In this document: positions 1-13,200 of the stretch, one piece after another
Position numbering within the stretch: position 1 is the first letter of the stretch
Layout of the letters: the number at the start of each line of letters is the position of its first letter
Assembly (NCBI RefSeq): GCF_047495875.1
Contig: NC_092497.1
Span: 79,453,749-79,517,748, forward strand
Source: Pithys albifrons albifrons
Taxonomy: Eukaryota > Chordata > Aves > Passeriformes > Thamnophilidae
Direction of reading: 5' to 3'
DNA length: 64,000 nt
Notes under the pieces: generated by a model
What the model saw: the letters and a program-made list of their open reading frames with translations, nothing else
The model's database searches: none
What the model was told of the DNA's origin: nothing
Translations under genes and position numbers: made by a program

Positions 1-3000
1 TAAGTGTAATTTATATTTGTGTGTGTTTTCAGTATACTTTATATCACTTCAAACCAGAAATGCCATGTGACGTGAACCATCTTCAATTAAGTAAATTTGG
101 TATTAAACATGACACCCTCCATCCACGGGATATCTCAAAGAACCTTGTCAAGTGTTGGACTGTGATAAATGAGTCGGAGAAAGGCAGCTGGAAAGTCTGT
201 CTTCAAACAGCTCCCTATTAAACTCTATCTCAAGTCCAGAAGGCTCTAAAAACAAGCACACAATCCACACATTAACAGAAAAATAACCAAACCACTAACA
301 AGTACAGAATTCCTGGATGTCAACTTAAAAAAATCTGTACCCTGCTGGTATTTTTACTTTTTTGGCAAAGCTATCCTGCTGATTTGATTACATTACACAA
401 AATTCAGTATCTTTCCTTCAAAGAGTAACTGCTGTACAAATCTGCACGGAGGAACTACTATTGCTAAAAGCAGACAAGATCTCATTGAGTCTTATTAACT
501 AGCTGTGACTCATCGTAGAGACAGCAGAACACAGATTAAAATATTCACACTATTTACTCTAAACAGGGACAGCAAAAACTTTATTCAATTTACTATGGGT
601 TAGTTTGTCTCACACATAACACTGCCATTAGTTGTGATGCAGTATGTAAGCTGCTCTGAAGATGCAGCTATCTTCAACATTCATGGTATTTGCAAAAGGT
701 ATTTGCAAATAAAGGGTTGCTGAAGATACAAGGTATTTCAAATTAAATTCTAAGTAACAGAGTGAAAGTGTAACAGTTGTTACTTTTCCCAAAGACTGAA
801 GGTTCCTGCCTCCATGTACAAACTTCTTGCTCTGTGTGTTACTGAAAGCCTGTTACTCAGTGACTGAAATGTAAAGATTACCATGTTTCACATTCAATTG
901 TTGATCCAATGACAATGAGTCAGTTGCATTTCTTTCAATATGGCATAGCTACATGTGTATATATATATTTTTTTAATAGGACTATGTATCTGCATATATG
1001 CCAGTGACAGCTCAGAAAAAAGGAAAACGTTATTTGAAAGTTGCGCAAGAATAATCTTAATGACATAAGTGTACTAGGGCTACAGATTCTGGGTTGGGCC
1101 CAAAGGATGCTCATACCCTAAGGGACTGCTTTCACACAAGTTTAACCAGAGCTGAGAGCTCATTTCCCATAGGCTCAACTGCCCAGTATTGTATATATCA
1201 ACTCAGGGCTTTTTACCTCTGAGTATTTGTATTCATTCTTTGATATTCTTAAGCACAGACATTCCTCTCCTTTTTCCTTTAAAAGCACTTTCATGTTAAT
1301 ATCCTCTTGCCAATCCTAAACCCTGGTACTACATATGATTCATATCAACACTATCATGTATCAATGACAGTCCTGGAGAGAAGTGAATTCCTTTCTTTGC
1401 AAACTTACTGGGACTTACATTAATCTCAAACTCAAAGTTGAAGCACAGTAGTTTTTCCTAAGCTGCTCACTATATTCATCCAACAGTACCTTGTAGTCAT
1501 TAGAGTAACATGACTGCAACACAGTTTAATCTCTTCTTGAGATGCATGCTGTATTTTCCCAGTGTTTGTGTGTACATTGACATCTGCTGACCAATTGCTT
1601 TACAGGAAGAAGTAAAGCTAAACCAGGAGTGACTGTTAGCAGCAGATATGTGCTTAACAGATACAGCTATTTTGGTACCTTAAATATGACAGATGGCTGA
1701 GATTTATTGTTCTCTTGTCACAGCCAGGCAAAAGAATTGCATCACTGTCATTACTTACAACTAATAATTTCTTCTCTATACTTCAATATACCATCAACTA
1801 GAGAAACTCTTAAGCCATATCCAAGTCCGACAGACTGAAAAATAAAATTGTCATGTGTCACTGCTCTAAGAAACTTTGTGTTTAAGCAGTAATGAACTAT
1901 ACTAACCCTCATTCTTACAAAGGTTGGGGTGAGGTGGGTTGTGGGGTTTAGTTTTGGTTGGCTAGTTTGTTCTGTTTTTTAATTAAACAAACTTGTAACC
2001 AGCCTCTTTTTTAACCAAGAGTTTTAACAATCTGCTGACCAAAATTTGATTATACAGATACACGTTGACAAGTCCCTTAAAGCATTCCCCAAAGAACTTA
2101 TTTGTCATTCTGTTTTGAAAAACAGTTCAAAGGTAGAGGAATAAACAGTAACTTTGCAGCTGCAGGAAACAGATTGAAAAATAAATTCTTTCAGCCTTCC
2201 AGAGAACAGTCAGAACTGACTTATATGCATCACACTAGATTCAGCCCAGTAGCATAGCAAAGTTTCAAGTTTTTAGTAGAAAAAAGGAGGGTTACTTTTA
2301 AGTATTTCATCACTTTCCTAAGGAAAAAGAGGTATTAGTAGAGGAGGAGGCACATTCTAGACATGATGGAAAATAGAAGCATGCCTTGCAAAGAAGCTCT
2401 CTACATCTACACATATGCTCAGTTCTGCAAGTAAAAACATTAAAAATTCAGACATTCTTCTCTGTCAAATGGGATAAGTGGAACATGAAGGGAAAAACAA
2501 GCAAAAATATTCCAAGACCCTCAAAGACAAAATTACTTCTATACCACAATTATTAGACTGCAATTTTTGGCAGAAACACACAGCACCTATTAAAAAGGGC
2601 AGCAGCAGTCAAATCTTAAACTGCAGTGTTTCAAGGAGCAGCTTGTTCCTACAAGGTGAAGGACTATATTTCATCCAGTTCAATTACTCAAATGGCAGCA
2701 GCATGGGTTCCTCTAACACCACCTACTACAAGTTGTCAGAGTATCTCTGTGCTGCTGAAATGAACTCCTTGTGAAATATGATACGTTATAGCAAATTGTC
2801 ATATAATTAATTTAACAATGTAAAAAAAAAATTCTTTGGACTGAACTATTCTGCAAACCATCTCTTTGGAGCATACAAAAAAGAGACTGTAGTCTTTTCA
2901 GGATGATTATATCCTACTTGTGTAAAGCTTTTTCTATGAGGTTAAGTCCTTTAATTTTCTGAGTACTCTTGGATCTTTCTCCAAAGTGAAATGCTTTTTT

Positions 3001-4230
3001 TGCTTCTAAATCTCATCCACTATTTGCTGTCTAAGGAGACTGCTTAGAAGTGAGGCAGAGAAACAGGAAAAAATTAAAGGTTTATATTAATACGCTTTCC
3101 CAGTAAACTGAAAGAACATGTTCAAGTTGACCAGGCATTTGAAGACCCCTGTGAGGCTGACAGCTACTTCCAAAACGTCCAGTGTGGTTGTGCACGCATT
3201 TTTTTCTGTCACCACTTCTCAAGGCACTATTTCCTTGTTTCTCTCAGATATCGCAGAATGGCTCTGTGCATCCCCTTGGACAGGAAACATGTTAGGGAAT
3301 ATGGCTCAAGTGAGGAAGTAAGTTAAAGCTGTAACAAAAGAACATCCCGTTCATCCCCAATGTCACAAACCTCTTGGTAAAAGGCATGAAAAATTTTAGT
3401 ATGTAATTGCTCCTGCTAGAATTAAAAACTTCTCTAACAATTTCGTTCTGTCTTTAGCTCAAAATTCTTACTTTACTTAAACATCCTCAAAGTAGCTGCA
3501 GATTATATCTTGTTGCTGATGTAGGACTTATGGTTAGGTGTCCATTAAAAGCATCTGTGCTGACTTAATTTTTGAGATCACTTTCCTTAAGAGAGATGGT
3601 CACTTTATCTGGTAAGGGCTGCTGTTTAAGGTTTGGGTTTGATGTGGAGCTGTTTGTTTTGGGGTTTTGTTTTTGGTTTGTGGGGGGTTTGGCTTTTTTA
3701 TTTCTTCTGTTCCAGACTACATCCAATAGCAAGAGCTTCAATTTACCACTCTGACTTCGTAAAATAATACCTGAAACCCAAAGCAGTGAGCACTTTTCTT
3801 TATTTGCCAAACCAAGAATTGCAACTTGCAACTGTCTGAAATATACACTTCACTCAAAAAAACAGCTGTCAAAAGCCCAGTGAAATAGAGTGCCAACTGC
3901 AGACCATATTTCACCATGGTGTCATCTCTATATACACGTGTTTTAAACCCTCTTCCCTTTAATTTCACTTGAAGCCTGGTAGTGAAGTACTATAAGCCTT
4001 CCCACAGGTTTCACAAATGAAGGCAGACACTGGAACCTGTGACAGGATTCCAGTCTACCCATATTTCCAGGACCCAACTGTGTTAGCAGACAGCTGCAAT
4101 AATTTCACATCAAACACCCAAACAACCTTTCCAGAAGCAAACAGGCTTTCTTTATCCACACCAGCATGAAACTGGTCTTGTCACAGCTACTCCAAAGCTA
4201 CTTTGAGAAACCACCATTCATGACAGTTCT
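1..4230. other. HABP4 3' untranslated and downstream region; no other gene recognised
   Basis: AT-rich sequence with stop codons in all frames. By synteny the neighbouring gene should be CDC14B in convergent orientation, but I see none of its coding exons here. A G/T-rich low-complexity tract lies at about 3638-3705. Confidence 0.6.
3799..3804 (-). promoter_or_regulatory. Candidate poly(A) signal for HABP4
   Basis: AATAAA on the minus strand, about 430 bases after the HABP4 stop. Further AATAAA motifs exist downstream, for example near 580, so the true 3' end is unknown. Transcript data would decide. Confidence 0.35.
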
Positions 4231-4287
4231 TCACACTAAAGCTGGAAAATCCTCAGGATCATAAGGATTTGGAGCAACAACCTCCAC
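4231..4287 (-). CDS. HABP4: HABP4 coding exon 8 and stop
   Basis: Acceptor TTACTTCACAG. Encodes [18 protein letters not shown] and then TGA at 4233-4231. The [10 protein letters not shown] tail is the family hallmark. The last residue is Val, where Ser or Ala is usual. Confidence 0.95.
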   Translation of the reverse strand: MEVVAPNPYDPEDFPALV

Positions 4288-7200
4288 CTGTGAAGTAAGA
4301 AAAGACATTTTATAAAAATGAATTTATATATAAAAATTTCAAAAGCATCTGACAGCTATGTATATGTAATTTCCCTTAAATAGGTCAACTCTTCTACTCA
4401 AGTTCAATACTACTGCTACTAAATCCTACTTCTACTCAAGTTGTATCCATCACTATCACAGAAATGCTAAACATTTTTCTGAGGAGGTATGACTATAATT
4501 TCTTCAGTGTGAATGTATTTATAATGCTGATCTACTGCCTAGAGAGGACTAGAAAATCACAAGCTCTGCAGCACTGAATGAAGAAAAAAAAGTAAAGCAG
4601 TCTCAAGCAAAATACCGTATGTTTTTAGAAGTAGCATTACTCTATTTTACATTCTAAAACTACTCTAGACACTGGATTATAGTTTTAAACTCTATGCTCT
4701 GTTACTATAAAGATCCTTTTTTATTCAGATGAAACAAATGCATTAAGACTTCCCCATTATTCTGAAAGTTCCCAGCATTAAAGCATTTTAGTCACAGTAA
4801 ACTGAAACCTGTTAGCATGAGGAAGAAAGATGCCATTTTCCAGTGTGCAAATGCTTTTTGTTTTGTTTAGGTTTTGTTTGGTTGGGTTTTTAAAGATAAA
4901 GTTAAGTGGAAGGGTTTTTTTAATGTCTATATTGAACTCATGTATCATTCTGTAGGATCATAGATTTTCTGACGTCACTCTCAGTAATCAAAGTATTATT
5001 ACTGTACTACATTTTTCCAAGAGTTACAAGCCTTTAGTAATTTTAATTACTTTCCACTTTATGTCAAAATTCATTGCAGAAATAAATTTTCACTGCATTC
5101 CTTCCTCTGGTTACCCTCACAGGATCTAGTAATCAGACATTTTGAAATATATGTAACAGTTGTGAGCCTGAACCAGTATTTAAAGTACATGGTATGGGCC
5201 AGGAACTCAAAATTAGCAGGAATTAGAAACAAGCCTGTTGCTGCGGAAATCAATAATTCCACTCAAAAGGGGTGGGACACACACACAAACACCAACAACA
5301 GAAAAAAAATAAAAGCCCCAAGCAAGCAACAAGAACAAAAAACAAACCAAAACCAAAACCACATAAGAAACCATTACCACTTTTTCTCGTTGAGGTCTTA
5401 TCTCTTCCACTTTTCTACCACGACCACAGTCACCTCGGGCTCCTCTTGATCTATGGCCAGGGCAAGAAAGACTCCCAAAATTAATATCCAGCTGAGATGT
5501 TATGTCATTCGTTGGTTTTCGAAAGACATGAGAATCATCTTCCAAGTCTTCTTTCTGCAACTAAAAAGAAGATCTGGTTAAAGCCTACAGTTTCCATGTT
5601 CAAGTTTCTCCCCTCCCCAGTACACATGCACACTTGCATTACAGACTAAGCAGCACATAAAACAAGATGACATCTGGAATAGAAGGCAGGCCTTAAGTTG
5701 CACAAGATTTTAACAGAGATGTAATTGCACCTTCCCAGATGCCTGTTGGCTCAGAGATTCCTGGCAACTAAATCTTCTGTACCAGCTCCCTAATACTGAA
5801 GATGTTTTTCAGAAATATCATCTATGAGGTTTTTGAAGGGACTAGAGAATCAGACTTAAGCTACTTACTCCTACACTTATCTCCAAGGAATGGTTAAAAG
5901 GCCATACTAAAGCTTTCTAATTGATGTATTTGTCTACACATCTTCAGTTATGAGATTACTGTGTGTTTCTAGTAGCTAGGGGATGTCAGACTACCTCCCA
6001 TCACAACTTTAATGTGCACTGTAGTAATGACAATGTTGTTAGACATGAGATCAGTTATCATTGGGCCACAACCACATTTTGGGGGTACTTCTGTGTGTGT
6101 GTTGAAGGAGGGGACCAGCTCCCAGAACAGTGTCCCCATGTCAGCAAAGATGACCGCTGGAGTCTGTGGCCACATGGCATGAAGGCTGATATGGGGTCCC
6201 TGTAAATTAATGAGGTCTGCCTGGTAACCTATCCACACCAGAGCCCCTGGAGCCTCTGCTCGGCTGCAGCACCCTCACTATGGCTAAGGGGACAGTGGGT
6301 GGTCAGTGAACCAAACCTCCCATCTGAGGGGAATGGCCACAATAGTCAGAGTCTATAAACAGTCATGCTCAAGGTCTCCATCAGGCTCTGGCTGTGTCTC
6401 CTTGAAGTCATCAACGTGTGACCTTCTAAGTGGTAAGTACTTTTCTCTCCTCTTTCTCTCTCTCTTTACTCTTCCTTCTCTTAATCTCTCTCTCTTTATT
6501 CTTTCTCTTGTACCTATTCCCTGTACCTCACTTAAGTTGCGTGGAGTTTTTGTTTGCTGGGTATAAAAAAAGTTCTTACTATAGCAATGTTTGTTAGTCC
6601 TGGTAATTTGTTGTAATGTTTTTGTAAAATTGCATGTTTTTTTCCTGAAAAACCCTTTTTGCCAAAACACCTATTTTCTCACCAAATTAAAAGACATCTC
6701 TTAGAGAAAAATGTGTAGTTTTTCTCCGGACACAAATTCAAGGTACCAGAGGACCAATATCTTTCCAAGGGTTCACGTGAGTGAAATCTCCTGAAGCCTA
6801 AAAATAGAATGTACACTCAGTAAAGCCTGAGGCTTCAGGGCCGGGGTGTAATGAATGTGTGTGTTAACTCATGCCATACAATGATGAATTACTTATTCAA
6901 TGTCAAATTAATGTATTTGACTTGCCCATGCTACATAGTTCCTGTACATTGTATGTTCATTTTGACAAGGTCTCTTGACACTGTGGGAACAGAAACTTTA
7001 TGGGCAAAATGAACAGAAACTTTATGGGCAAAATGAACAGAAACTTGTATGCACTCTTCACACACTTGCATACTCCATTCAGAATTTGTGAGAGTTATTC
7101 TCCCCACCCCTACAACCACCTCCCTCAGAGAAGAAAGAGGGGGTAATGGCAACTCTGACAAGCAAAGTCCCACTAAAAAGAATGCAGGCCACTTCAGTAC

Positions 7201-10200
7201 TAGTGTCTGTCCCTGGAAATGCTCAATGATCTAAAGCGATTAAGTCTTAAAAAACTGCAAGTTTTGATATTAATATTGTAACTAGACAAAAGATAATGCA
7301 TGTATTCCTAAAGGTATGCAGACTTCAAAGATCAAAATTCCATTATGCTAGACTATATGCACATACTTTTGTCACCCCCAGAATATGAAATCTAAGCAAG
7401 CAAGAATCTGGAAGTCTGCTCTTTTACTCCAAAACTAAAAATTCTGCCTGAAATTTCAACCTCAGTAACATAATGGAATAAAATATAGGGGAAGAGAGCA
7501 GGATGCATAAGCACTTTACAGCAGAATAAGCTCTCCAGGTTAGTTATAAGTGGGACCCTACACCTGGGGAAAAAAAAAAAGAAATCATATATTCCAAGTG
7601 CACAGTGAGCTGGGATCCAGCACAGATGAAAAATAGAATGCTTAGCACCCAGACTAACATATGTCAAAACCTGAATTTAATATATATAACAAGTGTATAC
7701 TGGCACATAAGCTAAATGGGATTCAAAGCTAGGAAAGGAAGTTTTTAGTGAACCAAGTTTCTCTAGCAGCATTACCAGAGATCTACACAGGTGGCAGCAT
7801 CAAAGACACAGATTTTATATTGCTAAGACTGAGCCATAAGGTAGAACAACTTGATACATTGTGTACTTTCATACAAAATAGATGTGATCATCTGAGAGAA
7901 AAAAAATTAACACAGAGTAAGTTTAAAGCAAGTTTTGGGGCGCAAATCATTACAGTAATAAGGCTTAGGTACTGTTCTTGTCTGTCCAGATTACACTACA
8001 ACTAGTAGAAAAAGAATAGAGACAGTCCTAATCCTGGGCATAAAGGACAGTTTACAGAATTTCTGAGGCAATGCTTACATCATTGTTATATTTTGACTTA
8101 TGAATCACAACTGCTTTGGAAGGAACAGTCGATTCTGGCTTCCGAATGTTGAATTCAGGCTTTGGCCGAATCTGTTGCTGAAGATTTTTCCACTCATCTA
8201 ACGTCATTTCTTGAACAACTTCTTTCACTGGCTCTGCTTCAGCAGCTCTAAATGTTTATAATTGTAAAGTAAAAACCATTAGCTTGCAACATTCCAGGAT
8301 GGACAAGAACACTAATCTCCAAAGTAAGGATACTAAACAAAATATTTGGAATGTTTCCAACCAAATTATTCACTTTAATTTCACTAATTTTGAGAGTTTT
8401 ACATTAATATAGGTTGGAATCTTGTTCAAAATCAGTCATATGAACAAATGCTATCTGCAGCCACCTGTATTAGTGTTCATTCAGTATTGTTTTAAGTCTT
8501 AAGACTCTAGACAAAACCCACTGTCTTTTGATCTGTCATACTCTTAACCCTATAGTTTAATAATGGGTCTACCCATAGCAAATATAGCCACAGTAAATTA
8601 AACAAACAGAGCAGTTTTAAAACACCCCAGTCACATGGCTTCATTGACTTGTACTGCATAAGGACAACAAGATGAATTAATGTTTCAGTGTAGCTTTCAA
8701 TCACCAAAAAGATATCATGATCACACCATGGGATCTTCTACATTATTATTAACATTTCCTTTGTTAATTTCACAAGATGCTTCTTTGATCTTTTTTTTTT
8801 TTTTTGTCAGATGCAATAACACGCAAGGAGACAATATTTATCACCTTGCAAAAACAGATTAATCCTGGTCACATTTTAATTTGTCAAAAAGTACAATAAT
8901 GATGATATATTCAAGGAAAACATTGAATACATTAGAGTCACACTACATATTTTTGAACTGTAAAGACAGAAGGTTTTATATCTGTAAGATACAAAGAGAA
9001 TACAAGATATGTAAGGCAAAACTAAAGATTCTTCTCCACTTATCACTGCTTGACTATTTTTGTGCCACTTTTCTGGTGCTGACCAAGACTGGCTTGCCCT
9101 GGACCAGCAGCTATTAGAGTGCTGCAGGCATTACCTTTTAATAATACCTCCAGAAAACTATTCCCTGCACCATAACTCTCTGCTGCACAAACAAGTCAAA
9201 TACCATGAACTACAGGAAAACTCACACTGATTACTGTCAGACACCTGAGAGACCATTTCTCCCTTCTCTCACACAAAACTGCCATTGCAATAGCAGTTGA
9301 AGCAGTTTCCCTTACACTGATTTTTCTGGAAAACTCTTTCACTAGGTCTCATCTGGTGGGAGAACTGTGGATTTGGTATTCCTCACTCAGTTGCAGTTCC
9401 AAGCCTTGATGATTTTCCCAATGTAGATATACAGCATATTAAATATAAGTTAGAAATATTTATCATGGAAAGAAGCAGAGCCAAATGACAAGTGAACTGT
9501 GCATTTTGTTTTTGAAGTTATACAAGCATCCCATCAGAATACACACATTTGTTAAGAGTGTTCAGTACTTTACAGAACTAGCCTATATAGGAACAGACCT
9601 AGTCCCTCTTCCTACTTCATCTTGCAGCAAACCATTCCATTTCTTGCCAGTCAAAATCAGACAATATTTTGAGACACCCAGGATATGACAGGTACAAGCA
9701 GAACTGAACAGTAATGCAGCCCTCAATTTTGATTCCAGGATGAACACAGTTTTAAATTCACTTCACAGAAAAAACCCAAATACACAAGTCCTGTCCTATA
9801 TGCCTCCCCTTCTGACATGCCTTCATCCCCTGCTATTTTGAAAATTCCACCTGTATCAACCAGCAGTTAAAGGTTAAAAGACTGGTAAAGCAGCCTGTAA
9901 TTCCATGCTGATTAAGATCTGAAATTGTATTTGAAGGACCAAGTTAAATAATAAAAAGATACTGGTGAAAGAAGTAGCTACTTCTGGTAAAATACCAACA
10001 GATACTCTTGAATGTGTAAGACCATTAAGAACAAATTGCACTCCAATATTTCATCTTTTTTGTCCTCAAGAGGTCAAATAATTTTTGATCAACTATTTTA
10101 AGCTTCAGATGTGAGAGTTAGTGTTGGAAAAACAAGATTAATGGCAAACAGAGGAATTAAAAAGGAGAAAGCAAACTACTAGAAGGGTCTATATTAAATT

Positions 10201-13200
10201 AATTTCTTCCAAAGTCACTAGCTCAGAAGTGAATCAGTAAATTGCCTTTCTGAACTTCTGGCAGTCTTTTCCCCTCCTCTCTCTTAAAATTTTCAACCCA
10301 TTAGAGACTCAATGTTTCAGTCCTTGGTGAGAGTTGTAGAAAGATACAGAACCAGCTGCAAAAAGTAGTTATCAATCTTTCAATTTGCAAAACAAATCCA
10401 AGTATTCAAGCAGGGGTTTAAGGCAAGCTCTATGCAGCTATCCATATGTAATACACAATAGATTTACTGCACTTTCTATGGCACAAAGATTACACAACAG
10501 AAGGGCAATAGTGCAAGTATTCAATACTGAAGGACTGACTACTGGTATGAGATGCTAGAGTGACCCATTGATTTGAAAACAACAAACTACAACAATCACC
10601 AGGAATCCCAAGGACAACAAGAAATACATACTCTCAGGCAAAAGTATCAGCCATCCAAACACAGAAAGCACCACAGGCAGAAGCTCTGAAGGAGGAACCT
10701 CAGCTCCCCAAACTGTGTGAGAGTATTGCAGTCAAATATCTGTTCCTTCTGCAACAACACACTGTGTGATAAGGGGGAACATCAACAGTTTTTTCTGAAA
10801 CACATGTCACTGCTGGTAGGGCAGAACAATCTCTCAACTGAATAGTCTTCAGTGTGGGAACAGGTAGGAGGTCCAGAATAGCACTGCAAGACCAAAGGCT
10901 AAAACACGTGATGTACGTGGGAAGATTTTGAAGATGTGGTGAGGAAACAAACATAATGCTAAAACAGAAAAAGGTTTTGCATATCTATGATATTAAGGCA
11001 AGACACTCAGGATTAAAAAAGCTAACACAGACACTTCTATTTTCTAAGTATTGAAAAGGCTATCAAAGGACACTGAAATCTCCCTCAGCAGAGGACATTG
11101 CAATCAGCTAGATAGGTATGAGAATTGCCAGTTATGGCTGGTCATGCCTTGGGGTCTGAAAGACCCTTTTCAGGTTTAAATTGCTGTGATCATAAGATAA
11201 CATGAGGACACAACACTACACATCAACTTGACCTCTCAAAAAGCAAACAAAGGTATTGCTCTGAAAAGTACACATCTGTCAAAAACAATCATTTGCCTCT
11301 TCTAAAGGAAATACTTATGGATTTACAGTGCAAATATTAGTTTTTTCAACTACAAAGTACAGTTTGCTTTTACTCCAAAGGATGGTTTTAACTGCTAAGT
11401 TATTAGCAGTAAAGATTTGGTTTAGGATGTCAAGACTCCCAAGGGGAAACAGCTCCAATTAGTAAGGTACAGCAACTGAAACCTGTGTATGACTTTTTGG
11501 ACAGAGACTCAATTGCAGAAGGTTATTTTGGGCACCAAACCTTCATGCAAGTGCATTCTGTGCATTACTTTCTACCTTCTAACCTTACACATTTTCAGTA
11601 ACTGCTTGTTGTGCATTTTAATTAATCAAAAAATTAATAAGCTCTCTGGCACATGAACAATTATGCTTACAAAATACTGCCAGACTACTAAGTGCAACCT
11701 CTGGACATGAACAAACTGAATTCACAACAAAAGACCTACCAAATCACTAAACAAGAACCTTCAGTAACAGTTCCTACTGCTTCAGTGTTTTCAATGGATG
11801 ACCATAACCCTCTAGCTTTGCCCTGATTATTGTGCATGCAATAAAACAAAATAGCTTGGTTGTTTGGTTTTTTTACCAGAAGAAATGCAAGTGGAAAGGA
11901 ATGACATTCAGCTCAGCTATTCAGCTATTACTTTCATAATATTAAAAATAATCTAGCAGGTCTCTCTCACATCGGTTCTTGTATTACTCAACTGCACAAA
12001 GCAAATGCTTAGCCAGCTTTCATCAAGAAGTCAATGACATGAAATTTTCCCAACGTTAAACACAGTAAGATCAAATAACAACTGCACAAGTTTACCATAG
12101 AAGAAAAACACTGAACCAAATACCTACAAAGCTTTGGCCTGATCCTTGAATAGCTTTATGTCAACATTAAACAAAAAAAACCCAAATAATGTATTAAATA
12201 AATGGCTAAAAAGACATGAAGATAAATTTTCAAGCTTCCTATTAAATGACCTGAATGATACATAATTCTACCAAAAAGGAAGACCATCACATGTGAAGAA
12301 AACCCCATAGAATAAATACTAACTCTGCAAATATCTTTAGGAATAGGAATTGTTTTGCCTGTGTGTTGTACTGAACAAAAAGAAAAGTCTATTAATTTGA
12401 ATTAGTCAACACAGGTGTGTTGCATTGTTCAGACTGTGAAGACAAGTTCAACAGACAGCAGCTGTGAGGAGAGCTTATACTGCTGTACTATCCTTGTATA
12501 TTTTAGTGTTAAGTTTTACTTTTGCAGCAAAACAAACAAACAAAAACCAAACCAAAAGCTATTAGTATGCATTTGGGGATGACAGAAATAGAGACAGATA
12601 TTGTTGATACACTCAAGGAAACTTGAGGCTTTGGGAAAAAAGAACTTGATTTGTATTACAGAAGTATTAAAGAAACTCACGTCCTGCCATACTGCTTAAA
12701 TGAAAGCTCAGGAATGGCAACACAGACACAGTCCTAAAGGCAAGACCCCATAAATTAGAGAAGGCTATAGAATCTCTTTCCTGAATTGCACTGAAATTAG
12801 GCAGTCGCACACCAGAAAGTACACAGCATCTTCATGCAGACAGCTTACCTCCAGGATTACATGTTTGTTATGGGTTCACCCAGGTGGGCATAGATTTGGG
12901 CTCTGAAGTCTGGACTAGGCTGAAGCTGTCAGCTGACTTGAGCTGGGCTGAGCCAACAGCTGACCTCTTCTAGCCAGTAATTTTGTATTCCATACCACAT
13001 TATGACATCATCTCCAGGGAAGGAGGAACCAGTGTGGGAGTGGTTAAGGCAGTCGCTTCTCAGCCTCCTCTTGGGAGGACGCACGATGCTGCCCCAGGGG
13101 GGATGGAGAGGACCAGGCCCACCACTGGATCACAGGGTACCTCAGGAAAGTAAAATGTGTTGTTCTGGGTCTCTCCTTTCTGCTTGGGTTTGTCTCCCTG

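Larger units (their letters stand above)
5561..8078 (-). other. HABP4 intron 6
   Basis: Contains an LTR-like stretch (about 5985-6770) and a 24-base tandem repeat (6987-7046), listed separately. The rest shows nothing I recognise. Confidence 0.6.

Noticed and set aside
2478..2774. A 98-codon open frame with a LFLQGEGLYFI stretch that recalls a TNF-family ligand strand.
   Set aside because: It has no ATG start, no splice-bounded exon, no other part of the TNF fold, and no known TNF gene at this syntenic place. Most likely chance.
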